From FEN-1088 sp031407985 (GTDB lineage: Bacteria > Myxococcota_A > Polyangia > Fen-1088): a stretch of 64,000 nucleotides of DNA. Below, one piece after another: positions 33,862 through 43,156 of this stretch. Made by a program: the position numbers and the translations under genes. Each line of letters starts with the position of its first letter. Within the stretch, counting starts at the first letter, position 1. The notes below the pieces were generated by a model that worked only from the letters and a program-made list of their open reading frames with translations, was not told the DNA's origin and made no database searches. Location: positions 6,804 to 70,803 of the forward strand of contig JANOJB010000238.1 of NCBI GenBank assembly GCA_031407985.1. Reading direction: 5' to 3'.

Positions 33862-34171
33862 ATGAATCACTCCCGCCAGAATGCTTGTCGTGTTTTTGAG
33901 ACCATGGTCAAGGATGGGGCCGTGATGAGCTTCGAACCCACGGGCGGTTCGGCGTCGTTGGCGGTGTTGCCGACGCTGGCGGCGCGCGCCGGATATCACC
34001 TGCGCGGCCAGTCGTCCGCCAGTTTTCCGCAGAAGCCCTACAAGGTCGAGATGGGACAACGCCAACGCCGATCTGAAACTTCCGGTACTTGGAATGCCGG
34101 CCGACGGGGACTGGGCTCTGATCGCGCCGTATTACGATCGTGCCCTGATTCGCGACACTCAGTTGCAGTGA
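33862..34171 (+). pseudogene. frameshifted remnant of a CotH-family protein
   Basis: In the first frame the reading runs MSFEPTGGSASLAVLPTLAA, then RAGYHLRGQSSASFPQKPYK and VEM, matching the RGxSSxxFPxKPY signature of CotH kinase-like proteins. At about 34051 the frame breaks; one base on, TGGGACAAC continues as WDNANADLKLPVLGMPADGD, then WALIAPYYDRALIRDT, the next conserved CotH block, and stops at 34171. The kinase core is missing, so this is a remnant of about a fifth of the gene. The rest of 33822-34520 holds no other gene that I can support. Confidence 0.75.
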
Positions 34172-34520
34172 TGCGCCCCCGGGCAGTCGGTAGACCGCGA
34201 AGAAGGCCAGTATTTCCCCGTCGCTTCTACGCAAGTCAGCTTACGAAGGAATAGTTGACGTCTCGAACGACGCCACGCTGGGCGCGTATCGTTTTCGCGG
34301 CTCGTGATCGACGCGAATCAGGCAGCGACAATTCAGGTATTACGGAAAACGAAGATCCCGGCCAAGGCTTGCCCAAGGCTTGATCGATGGTTGGACGCAA
34401 GCGTCCGTTCGTTTTTCGACCTTTCTGATTGTGAACCAATCACTGCTTGTGTACGTTCCGCCCACATCCAACGCCGCGTTGCGGGTAAGTGGGCGGCAAG
34501 ACCACCAAGGGAGAGCACAA

Positions 34521-36866
34521 ATGGATAGGATGAAGTTTGTTCGCGTGTTGTTTGCGTCGTCCGCGCTTTGGGCTGGCTGTAGCGGCGACGGGGGCGGTAC
34601 CCCGGCCACGGGAGGACGGGCCGGCGGTTCCGGCGGTACGCCAGGAACCGGCGGCGCGGTTGTTACAACTGGCGGCGCGACCGGATCCGGTGGTGCGGTT
34701 GTCAATTCAGGCGGCGCAACCGGAACCGGTGGTGCGGTTGTCAATTCAGGCGGCGCGACCGGAACCGGTGGTGCGGTTGTTAATACGGGCGGCGCGACGG
34801 GGACCGGCGGCGGAACCGCCGGTGCCGGAACGGCCGGCGCCGCGGGCGGAACCGCCGGTGCTGGCGGACGCGGTGGCGCGGCTGGTGGCACGGCAGGCGG
34901 CACGGCAGGTGCCGCCGGCGGACGCGGCGGCGCGGCCGGAGCTGCGGGCATGGGCGGAGCGGGCGGAGCAGGCGGCATGGGCGGAGCGCTTCCCGTACCA
35001 GCGGCACCGGCGCGGGTCATCAACGTGACCCCTGCGCGCTTCTTCCCCGAGGGCGTTGCCGTCGACAGGAAGGGAAACTTCTACATCGGCAGCATGTACT
35101 TCGGTGAGATCTACAAAGGGACGGCGGACAACCCGACCGCGGCTCCGTTCATTCCGGCCGGCTCCAACGGCCTGGTCTCTGTCCTTGGCATGTACGCGGA
35201 CGACAACACCAACACGCTGTGGGTGTGCTCGTCTGACGCCGGCAACGGCATGCTGACCGGTACTTCGCCCGTCGCGCTGAAGGCGTTCAACCTGACCACG
35301 GGCGCGGCGATGTCCAGTTTCCCCTGGCCGGCCCCGACGACGACCCCGATTGCCGGAGCGACCGTCAATGGGTTCTGCAACGACGTGACCGTCGACGCCG
35401 ACGGCAACGTGTACGCCACTGACTCGTGGTACCCGCGGATCGTGCGTCTGCGCAAAGGCGCGACGGGTCTCGACATCTGGGTGACCAATACCATTCTGGG
35501 CGCCGGACAGTGGCACCAGAACGGCTTGGACGTGGATCAAAGCTCGGGCAACCTGTTCGTGATCGATCAGGGCACAGACGCGCAATCTGGAAAGCTGTTC
35601 CGGATTCCGATCACGGCGGGCACCGGCGCCGCCGGGACGATCACGGAGATCACGTTCCCGGCCCGACTGCGGCATCCCGACGGCCTGAAGGTCATCGCGC
35701 CAAATCTGCTGGCGATGGGCGAGGCGGCGGGCGCTATCAGTCTGCTGAACCTGACCAACAATACGGGCACTGTCACCACGGTGCGATCGGGTCTTCGCGG
35801 CGTCGCGACGCTGGCGCTGCACCAGGCCAGCGCCTGGGTCGTCGAAGGTCAGGGCGACCACTTCTGGGACGCGGCCAACGCCGGTCCCAACGCCAATCCA
35901 CCGTTCCGCTTGATGGAGATCCCACTGACCGTCGGTGCCGGGGAAAGAAACGTCAGCATCAACACCGCGCGGTTCTTCCCCGAGGGCGTCACGTCCGATA
36001 CGGCGGGGAACCTGTACGTCGGCAGCATGGATCTGGGATCCATCCAAAAGGTGGCCACCGGAACCACGACCGCGGCGCCCTTCATCACCGCCAACGCCAC
36101 CAACGGACTGGTCTCGACCCTGGGCCTGTACGCGCACAACGCCAGCTCGACGTTGTGGGTGTGCTCGTCCGACGCGGGCAACGGGCAGCGCACCGGGTCG
36201 GCACCCGTTGCGTTGAAATCGTTCAACCTGACGACGGGCGCGTTCGTGGGCAGCTGGGCCTTCCCCGCACCCAGCACCACCCCCGTCGCGGGGGCGACCG
36301 TCAACGGGTTCTGCAACGACATCACGGTCGCGGCGAACGGCGACGTCTACGTCACTGACTCGTGGTATCCGCGCATTCTCCGCCTGGTGGGCGGCGGTGC
36401 CGCATCGGCGGTCCTGACGGAATGGACGGTCAGCGCGGTCTTCCCACAAGACCAGTGGCACCTCAACGGCATCGACATCGACGCGACGAATGGATTCATC
36501 TACGTCGTCGAGAATCACCCGGGCCATCTGTACCGCGTCCCGATCCTGGGAACCGGCTTGGCCGGAACGGTCGTCGAGATCACGACGCAACGGCCGCTGT
36601 ACGGTCCTGACGGTCTGAAGGTCATCAACCCGACCACGTTGGCGGTTGCCGAGGGTAGCGGCATGTCCGTCATCGATCTGACGGGAACCACGGGCCGCGT
36701 ACGCACGGTCAGCACGGGCTTCGACGGCATCGCCACCTTCACGATGCTGGGCGGCAACGCCTGGCTGGTGGAGAACCAGGGCGACCACTTCTGGGGTCCC
36801 ACCGGCCCCAACGGCCCGACCGCGACCAAGCCCTTCCGGCTGATCGAAACACCGTTGATGCCGTAG
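34521..36866 (+). CDS. lipoprotein with Gly-rich linker and duplicated SMP30/NHL-like propeller
   Basis: 781 residues from ATG 34521, with AGGGAGAG about 7 nt before it. Signal peptide MDRMKFVRVLFASSALWAGC has lipobox WAGC. Residues about 20-165 are Gly/Ala/Thr repeats. Two homologous halves of about 310 residues follow, each opening with ARFFPEGV and holding LWVCSSDAGNG, PVALK.FNLTTGA, GATVNGFCND and TDSWYPRI, the second ending at the C-terminus. They resemble SMP30/gluconolactonase or NHL beta-propellers (NGxDxDQ..GxLFVID). No enzyme activity could be assigned. A strong terminator follows at once. Confidence 0.8.
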   Translation: MDRMKFVRVLFASSALWAGCSGDGGGTPATGGRAGGSGGTPGTGGAVVTTGGATGSGGAVVNSGGATGTGGAVVNSGGATGTGGAVVNTGGATGTGGGTAGAGTAGAAGGTAGAGGRGGAAGGTAGGTAGAAGGRGGAAGAAGMGGAGGAGGMGGALPVPAAPARVINVTPARFFPEGVAVDRKGNFYIGSMYFGEIYKGTADNPTAAPFIPAGSNGLVSVLGMYADDNTNTLWVCSSDAGNGMLTGTSPVALKAFNLTTGAAMSSFPWPAPTTTPIAGATVNGFCNDVTVDADGNVYATDSWYPRIVRLRKGATGLDIWVTNTILGAGQWHQNGLDVDQSSGNLFVIDQGTDAQSGKLFRIPITAGTGAAGTITEITFPARLRHPDGLKVIAPNLLAMGEAAGAISLLNLTNNTGTVTTVRSGLRGVATLALHQASAWVVEGQGDHFWDAANAGPNANPPFRLMEIPLTVGAGERNVSINTARFFPEGVTSDTAGNLYVGSMDLGSIQKVATGTTTAAPFITANATNGLVSTLGLYAHNASSTLWVCSSDAGNGQRTGSAPVALKSFNLTTGAFVGSWAFPAPSTTPVAGATVNGFCNDITVAANGDVYVTDSWYPRILRLVGGGAASAVLTEWTVSAVFPQDQWHLNGIDIDATNGFIYVVENHPGHLYRVPILGTGLAGTVVEITTQRPLYGPDGLKVINPTTLAVAEGSGMSVIDLTGTTGRVRTVSTGFDGIATFTMLGGNAWLVENQGDHFWGPTGPNGPTATKPFRLIETPLMP

Positions 36867-36887
36867 CTGGTGCCGTAACGGATCTCC

Positions 36888-36924
36888 AAGCGGCCGGCGG
36901 GCACCACCCGCCGGCCGCTTTTTT
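36888..36924 (+). terminator. Rho-independent terminator after the propeller lipoprotein
   Basis: AAGCGGCCGGCGGG (36888-36901) pairs perfectly with CCCGCCGGCCGCTT (36907-36920) around loop CACCA, and runs into TTTTTT (36919-36924). This 14-bp GC stem is the clearest terminator of the window and could work for the convergent toxin gene too. Confidence 0.95.
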
Positions 36925-36973
36925 CTGTGCTTACGATTCGCCGGTCAGTGTCAGTTGTACGGTCTAGTCGCGT

Positions 36974-37372
36974 TCACGGCTGGGAGCAGTGCCTGGAAAT
37001 GGAGAATCCCATCTTCCGCGCCGCCAGCGACATGCGATCGTCGTACGAAGCGATCTCCACGGCCTGCCTCTGGCCACGTAAAAAATCAGCGGATGCCAGG
37101 TGGAGAGCATCTAGAGTGCGCACTGGAACCGGAAACGGCTCCAGCGCCCGCGCCAGTACGGTCGGTGACAGCTCGATCATGGCCAGGTGCCCGAGCAGTG
37201 ACCGAGCCGCCGCCCCGTGACTACCCGCCAGCCCGCGCGCATGGAGGCGGTTCCAAAGTTCGTATTCAATGAGTCGGCTGGACACGAGGACCTCGGTCCA
37301 GAGATCGTCCGATGGATGGCGATCCTCGGCCAGCAGGTGCGCCAGCGCGACCGACGTATCGAGATAGATCAT
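36974..37372 (-). CDS. vapC: PIN-domain toxin, VapC family
   Basis: 132 residues, normal length. Acidic catalytic residues of the PIN RNase fold: D5 in MIYLDTSVALAHLL, E38 in RLIEYELWNRL, D88 in RTLDALHLASADFL and D111 in ASYDDRMSLAA. These bind Mg2+ and cut RNA, in VapC typically tRNA or rRNA. Its ATG overlaps the stop of the antitoxin gene (37369-37372), the usual VapBC order. The C-terminus (GFSISRHCSQP) is as expected. Confidence 0.92.
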   Translation of the reverse strand: MIYLDTSVALAHLLAEDRHPSDDLWTEVLVSSRLIEYELWNRLHARGLAGSHGAAARSLLGHLAMIELSPTVLARALEPFPVPVRTLDALHLASADFLRGQRQAVEIASYDDRMSLAARKMGFSISRHCSQP

Positions 37373-37659
37373 CGGTCGGCACGGTCATCAGCAAGCTCCG
37401 CCAGCAGTCTTCCGGCGGGCGCCACAGGCAAGCGAGGCGGCGGGCGATCATCACGCATCGCGGGAGCTGTCAGCCATCCTTCACGGACCGCTTGGGCCAG
37501 GAACGCGTCCGCAATCGGCACGCTGCGACCTTCGCGCGGCGGAATCAACTCCGCGATGACCCTGTCCCGATCGGTCACCAGAACCGTCTCACCGCTGGCG
37601 ACCAGGCGGAGATACTCGCTTAACTTGTTCTTGAGAACCTTCACCCCGATCGATCGCAC
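37369..37659 (-). CDS. vapB: antitoxin, Phd/VapB family
   Basis: 96 residues from GTG 37659. The N-terminus GVKVLKNKLSEYLRLVASGE and TVLVTDRDRVIAELIPP form the Phd/YefM-type DNA-binding domain. The C-terminal half (ADAFLAQAVREGWLTAPAM) is the toxin-binding part. A GTG at codon 6 (GVKVLKNKL) is an alternative start. Located behind an inverted repeat, it should repress its own operon. The -10 box TACCAT stands 6 nt before the GTG, so the transcript may be leaderless. Confidence 0.88.
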   Translation of the reverse strand: MRSIGVKVLKNKLSEYLRLVASGETVLVTDRDRVIAELIPPREGRSVPIADAFLAQAVREGWLTAPAMRDDRPPPRLPVAPAGRLLAELADDRADR

Positions 37660-37665
37660 GATTCA

Positions 37666-37694
37666 ATGGTAGCTTCTTGTAGCTACCTTTGCAA
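37666..37694 (-). promoter_or_regulatory. vapBC promoter with inverted-repeat operator
   Basis: On the minus strand TTGCAA (37694-37689) and TACCAT (37671-37666) have a 17-nt spacer. Arms GGTAGC (37668-37673) and GCTACC (37682-37687) are perfect inverted repeats across TTCTTGTA, overlapping spacer and -10. Confidence 0.6.
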
Positions 37695-37746
37695 TCGACC
37701 TGAAGCCCGGCCAGGCGACAGACGTTGCGGGACCTTAACTAGCCGG

Positions 37747-38685
37747 TCAGTTGTACGGCGGCATCAGGTACATCCCCGGCGGGGACGAATCGTCCGTGCG
37801 GTGCATCTGCAGGACCCTGGGCAGGGCCAGCCACAATTGCAGAGCCGCCAGTTGGCATGCCGTGGGCGTTGGGCCCATGCCCGGTGGGGGCATGATCCTG
37901 GATTTCGAGCAACTGGGCGGATTGGCTTGATTGATGACCGCCATCACCACCTCGAACCGCTTGGGGTTGGGCGTCTGGGGGCAAGAAGAATCGTGCGAGC
38001 CAGCCGTTATCCAGTCGTAGGCATGGTCGAAACCGCAGGTGTTCGTTCCATCCGGACACGCCGACCCCGTGGTCGACGAAGCGTCTGTCACGTGGCAACC
38101 ACTGCCGTTGCCCTTGCCGCAGGAATTCGTCAGGAAGGGTTCCACGTCCTTCTTGTAGCTGACCGGCGTCGACAGAATGCAGTTGGGCGGCACGACGACG
38201 CTGGAACCCCCGCTGCCGGTCGTGGCGCCGCCCCGGCCGCCCGCGTTCGCGCCGCCGGTCGCGTTGACACCGGAACCTCCGCGGCCGCCAAGCAATCCTC
38301 CAGTGCCGGAGTTCGAACCACCGCTACCGGAAGCGCCTCCCCTGCCGCCAGTCGCCGCGCCGCCGGCGCCAATCGTGCCGCCGGTACCTGGCGTCCCACC
38401 GGTATTGGCAGCCGCGCCTCCCGTCCCCGGGGTACCGCCTGTATTGACAACGGCGCCGCCGGTTCCCGCACCGCCGGTTCCGATCGTCCCACCACCGCTG
38501 GCACCGGCGGAAATTCCACCGCTGCCCCTGCCGCCCGTCGCTGCGCCGCCCGTCGAACCCACCGAATTCCCACCCGTCGACCCACCTGGCGGTTGGCTTT
38601 CGATGCTGGGTGCACAGCCTGCGTAAAGGACGGCAGCAACGCCGAATATCAGGCTGCGGCACGCGACGGGGGCGAATCGATTCAT
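37747..38685 (-). CDS. Gly-rich-linker lipoprotein with cytochrome-like C-terminal domain
   Basis: 312 residues. Signal peptide ends YAGC (about residue 24). Residues about 30-165 are Gly-rich repeats (GTGG, NTGGTPGTGG units). The C-terminal 140 residues start with NCILSTPVSYKKDVEPFLTN and contain SCGKGNGSGCHVTDAS, reminiscent of the c-type haem region of planctomycete-type cytochrome domains, but the spacing is C-x7-CH, not CxxCH. Further conserved parts are RIMPPPGMGPTPTACQLAAL and LQLWLALPRV. Whether it binds haem is unclear. A Cys-rich lipoprotein gene lies 105 nt upstream; no terminator is visible between. Confidence 0.75.
   Translation of the reverse strand: MNRFAPVACRSLIFGVAAVLYAGCAPSIESQPPGGSTGGNSVGSTGGAATGGRGSGGISAGASGGGTIGTGGAGTGGAVVNTGGTPGTGGAAANTGGTPGTGGTIGAGGAATGGRGGASGSGGSNSGTGGLLGGRGGSGVNATGGANAGGRGGATTGSGGSSVVVPPNCILSTPVSYKKDVEPFLTNSCGKGNGSGCHVTDASSTTGSACPDGTNTCGFDHAYDWITAGSHDSSCPQTPNPKRFEVVMAVINQANPPSCSKSRIMPPPGMGPTPTACQLAALQLWLALPRVLQMHRTDDSSPPGMYLMPPYN
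38200..38590. repeat. low-complexity Gly-codon repeats (read on minus strand)
   Basis: Tandem GCC/CCG/ACC-rich units code for the Gly-rich stalk on the minus strand and give spurious Pro-rich frames on the plus strand. Confidence 0.75.
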
Positions 38686-38790
38686 GTAAGACTCCTAACC
38701 CTGTCAGCCACCACGAACAAGAACACGCGGGCTCGCGCGCTGGCCCGGTAAGGCTGGGGTGCGGCGGTCCTGTAGTGCGGTCTTGTGGAG

Positions 38791-39248
<458 letters not shown>

Positions 39249-39252
<4 letters not shown>

Positions 39253-41657
39253 AGGTACCCCTCCAGCATCAGGACGGCATTCCTTCCGGGCGCGTCGATA
39301 CCCGACGCGTGGGATCGATACCGGGCGTCTGTCAGGTTGTCGAAAACCAAAACCAGCCGCACGGCATTCGCCAGGCGTAGCCCCGCACGCACACCGACCG
39401 ATGCCCAGGCCGGGGTTCCCGAACACGTGCCGGGCACATCGGGACAGATCCGCGCGTCCGAAAGATCGATGTCACCCAGATGCGTCTGGGCCAGGGCGAA
39501 CCGCAATGCCGCCTCCGAGAACCAGCGACCGTTCATCCCCCGCCACGCCAACCCCAACCGTCCAAACAGCGGGGGCACCTTGCTGGCGGGCTGCGTAGCC
39601 AGGACCCGCGGCGCCGTCGGATCGGACATAAAGATCGCCGCGGTCACCGAGCCCCGCGTGTACGCGCCCTGGGCCGAAAGCGACAGCCGACGCCAGATAT
39701 CGACGACGGCGGAACCTTCCACGGAATGGTACGAAGCGGACTCGGTGTTTCGCACCTGTCCGATCGGGAGATCGTCGATGGTCGTCAGTCCAGGAAGCAT
39801 GGCGGGGCTGCGAAGCAGGGCGTCCGATATCCTTGTGTAGGCGTACGCGGCCGAAAATCGCGCTCGCTCCCATTCGCCCTTGAGCCCGATCTCCCCAGAC
39901 CAGGCGCGCTCGGGCCGCAGTCCGCGCGTCGGAATGACGAACGCCGGGCCTTCCACCCCCAGGCGGGCATAGTCGTCGACGTTCGGCGCCCGAAATCCCA
40001 GCGTGCCACTGGCCACGGCCGCGACATGCGAGCCCAGCGCCCTGCGTCCGTGCAGACCAGCGGCGTAAACGGGGACCAACTCGCTGAACGACGGAAGGGG
40101 TGCCGCCGTGGGAACCAGGGCACCCACGCGGCTGTCTTCGGGAAGGCTGATGCGAACGCCGCCCAAACGACCTTCCATCGTCATCCGATAGCGTTCGGTC
40201 GCCACGACATCGTGGACGAAGAACAGGGCCGCCGTGGCGTATCCGACGCCTGACGGATAGCGGGCGGCCAGCGGATCGAGGGTCAGCGGGCCACTTGAGA
40301 TCAAACCTTCGCTGGCGTCGGTTCGGATGCGATCCAGGTAGACATCGAATCCCACGGTCAGCGGCTTGCCCGACGGGAGGTGGGCGTCCACATCCATTTC
40401 CAGCTGGAGTCCGAACGTATCGATCACGGCCTGATCGCGAATCTTCGCGTCGCGATCCAGGCGGTAGCGATCGAGTTTCTCGCCCTGCCGATTCCAAGAA
40501 ACCGTCGTCCGCAACCGGCTGAGCGCCGACGCCCCGGGGATCTGCTCGAAGCGCAGATACGCCAGTTGGCGAACCTGCAGGGCGAACAGGCGAAAGTCCC
40601 TGGGGAACGAACGGTCCGATCGCGGAACGTCGTACTGCCGCGTGGTCTGGAACGACAGCGTCAGGCGCCGTCCTTCCTTGGGTTCCCAGGCTCCCGTGAA
40701 CATCGCGCTCCACTCGTCGTAGCCGGTGAACGGCTGAAGGACGCCGCCGCCCGCGCGCAGATCGCCGAAATGGCGCGCGCTTCCCGACGCCACGAAGCCG
40801 ATGCGATCATTCGACCAGGCACCCCGTCCGCCCACGGCACCGCTTTGGTCCACGCTCCCTGCCCGCAGTTGCAGGTGAGCACGCGGTCCGCCCGCGGGGC
40901 CCAGGCGGGGTGATTCGGTGATCACGTTGATCGTGCCTCCAATGGCATCGGAGCCGTTCGCGACCGAGCCCGATCCGCGTAATACCTCGATGCGATCGAC
41001 GGCGAACGAATCGACGGTGTTCAGGAACTGGTTGGGCCCCGCGCGATAGGTGGCGTTGTTCAGGCGAATGCCGTCGACCAGCAGCAACAGCCGGTTGCCC
41101 AACTGCCCGCGGACGATGGGTGCGCCTCCCCCGTGGTTGCTCTGTTGCACGAACACGCCCGGTGTCGCCTCAAGGGCCTCGGGCGTGGTGCGAACGGCGC
41201 GCTCGTCCATCTGCCGCCGACCCACCACACTGGTCGCGCGGGGACTGTCGAATACCGCTTCCGCCCGGCGACCGGTGGTCACCACGGTCTCCTGAATCTC
41301 GGAGGGACGCTCTTTGTACGTGGGGGCCGGACCCACTGGCTCTGTCGCCGGGAACGCAGCGGGATCCACCGTTGTCTTGGGGAAACGCACGCGATCCGGT
41401 GTGCCGCCCACCCCTGCGTCGGGCGGCGCACCGGCATCCCCGCCCGACGGGGATTCGGCCTCGGCCAAGTCGCCAGCCTGGGGAATCCCGACGTCCGCGG
41501 TCGCTGCTGCCCCACCGTCCGCTGCCGCCAGGGAGCGCGATCCGGCGCCGACAAGGACCAACCCGGTCAGGAAAACGCGAGCCACCCACATCCGCGCGGT
41601 GTCCAAACTGATCTGCGTCATCGAGTTCGTTGCCATATCGTTCGAAGCGCGGGCCAT
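39249..41657 (-). CDS. TonB-dependent outer-membrane receptor
   Basis: 802 residues from ATG 41657, with AGGTG about 8 nt before; a longer frame from 41729 would overlap the previous gene. Signal ending LAAADGG; then an acidic, Pro-rich segment (residues about 45-110). A TonB box-like IQETVVTTGRR precedes the plug domain (GVFVQQSNHGGGAPIVRGQL; NRLLLLVDGIRLNNA; IEVLRGSGSVANGSDAIGG) and a 22-strand barrel ending in a terminal aromatic-poor strand (RNAVLMLEGYL). It resembles receptors for haem or corrinoid (HmuR/BtuB-like) by the LLLVDGIRLNN and IGGTINVITE motifs. Substrate not proven. Followed by a coupled Cys-rich lipoprotein and preceded by a BNR protein and ferrochelatase. Confidence 0.9.
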
Positions 41658-41703
41658 GGGTATCACACCTGTTGTCCGGCGACCTAGCGGAAAATCGCGC
41701 CGG

Positions 41704-43143
41704 TCAATTTTGTCCGAAAGCCCGGCCATTTTTGGCCGAAGTAATCGCCCCGCGGGCCAAGCTCCGCCGCCGCGATCGCATCACCATCGCGAGGGACGCG
41801 ACCACGAAACCCAAGCCGACGATAACGATGCCGTTGCCGCCGCCGTCCACCCCGCGCACCGACCCCACGCCGCACCCGCATCCATCCATCGCAGCCGGCA
41901 GACAATCGCCGCTGTCCATCGTCGTTGCGTCGACAGCTCCCGCGTCCGGCGCCTGCGCGCAGACCGTCGGGGAAAACAACGTCAGGCTGGCCAGATATTC
42001 ACAGTCCGCGCGACAAGTGGACGACACGCAGGCCTTGATGCCGATGATGTCCGAGAACCGGAGGCGCGGTCTCCAGGTGCGTCCGCCATCGTCCGAGCTG
42101 GTCAGCGCGAAACCGTTGACGAAATTGTTCGCCGAAATGAACAACGTGCCGTCGCGTTCGCCGAGGCCCCCCGCCTGAAATCCCAGTGGCATGCCGGCGA
42201 AGCTGCGACCGTCGTCGTCGGATCGAAACAGGAGCGAGCCGCCATCCACCGTACCGACAACGAACAGGCTACCGTCCGCCTGCCGCGCGAACCCGGTCAT
42301 CCGGCCACCGGGCAAGATCAGCGGCGTTGACCACGTCTGGCCCCCGTCGTCGGTGATCTCCAACGCCTCGAACGGGACGTCCGCCCCGGCGGGAGAAACA
42401 ACGCGCAGATAGATTCGCAACGGGTCAGTCGGATCCACCGCCACCAGATACGGCACCGCCGCACCAAGTCCGGACCCGATATCGATCAACGTCCAGGTGT
42501 CGCCTCCGTCGCTGGATCGCGCAAGCCACGGATGCGCGGCGAAACGTTCGTACCACGTGGCATAGACCGTCCGCGGATCCGACAGCGCGGATTCCACCCC
42601 CGTGCTGGTCGCCCCCGCGGGCGGCGTGAACAACGGCCCCACGTACGTCAGCCCACCGTCACGCGACCGGTACACGGAAGCCACCGGATCAGCAGCCGCC
42701 CAGGGAACGGCCAGCGCGAAGACCAGCGCGCTGTCCGTGCGATCCGGAAACACATCGAACGCAGCCGCTTCGGCGCCCGATGCGACCAACGCCCCACCGC
42801 CCACTGCCCAGGTGCAGGCACCGTCGGCGCTGACCGGCGCCCCCTCGGACGACACGCCGTAAATTCGATTGTCGGGCGAAGGACCAACGACGTAGTTGCG
42901 CCCCAGCGTGGTCTTGTCGGTTTCGCAGGTGTACCGCCACGTGGCGCCGTCGTCTTCGGTGAACACCAACCCGAACGTGGTGGCCAGGATGATCTCGCGC
43001 GGTCGATCGCTCGGTAGCAGGACCGACTGCGCGCTGGGAAACGCCCCGTCGCCGCGCGCGGGGCGGGAAACGCCTATCGCGGTTGCGACCGTCAAGACCA
43101 CGGTGATGCCGAACCCGATGCTGCGTCGCGAATCGTGGCGCAT
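41704..43143 (-). CDS. BNR-repeat propeller protein with MYXO-CTERM-like tail
   Basis: 479 residues from ATG 43143, chosen because a longer frame overlaps hemH. Signal SIGFGITVVLTVATAIG. Repeated Asp-box motifs (FTEDDGATWRY, YRSRDGGLTYVG, ARSSDGGDTWTLI, EITDDGGQTWSTP, FRSDDDGRSFAG, TSSDDGGRTWRPR) make a sialidase/sortilin-like beta-propeller. The C-terminus MDGCGCGVGSVRGVDGGGNG then a hydrophobic helix and RSRRRS is a MYXO-CTERM-like sorting tail, so the protein is probably membrane-anchored or processed at the surface. No sialidase Arg triad or FRIP motif was seen. Confidence 0.82.
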   Translation of the reverse strand: MRHDSRRSIGFGITVVLTVATAIGVSRPARGDGAFPSAQSVLLPSDRPREIILATTFGLVFTEDDGATWRYTCETDKTTLGRNYVVGPSPDNRIYGVSSEGAPVSADGACTWAVGGGALVASGAEAAAFDVFPDRTDSALVFALAVPWAAADPVASVYRSRDGGLTYVGPLFTPPAGATSTGVESALSDPRTVYATWYERFAAHPWLARSSDGGDTWTLIDIGSGLGAAVPYLVAVDPTDPLRIYLRVVSPAGADVPFEALEITDDGGQTWSTPLILPGGRMTGFARQADGSLFVVGTVDGGSLLFRSDDDGRSFAGMPLGFQAGGLGERDGTLFISANNFVNGFALTSSDDGGRTWRPRLRFSDIIGIKACVSSTCRADCEYLASLTLFSPTVCAQAPDAGAVDATTMDSGDCLPAAMDGCGCGVGSVRGVDGGGNGIVIVGLGFVVASLAMVMRSRRRSLARGAITSAKNGRAFGQN

Positions 43144-43156
43144 ACGCCCACGCCGG

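Noticed and set aside
34746..36788. Minus-strand frame of 680 residues
   Set aside because: Antisense of the propeller lipoprotein; Arg/Gln/Asp-rich composition of a GC-rich shadow, no family features.
42602..42862. Small plus-strand Ala/Pro-rich frames in the 41.7-43.1 kb region
   Set aside because: Antisense to the BNR propeller gene, which shows six Asp-box motifs on the minus strand.
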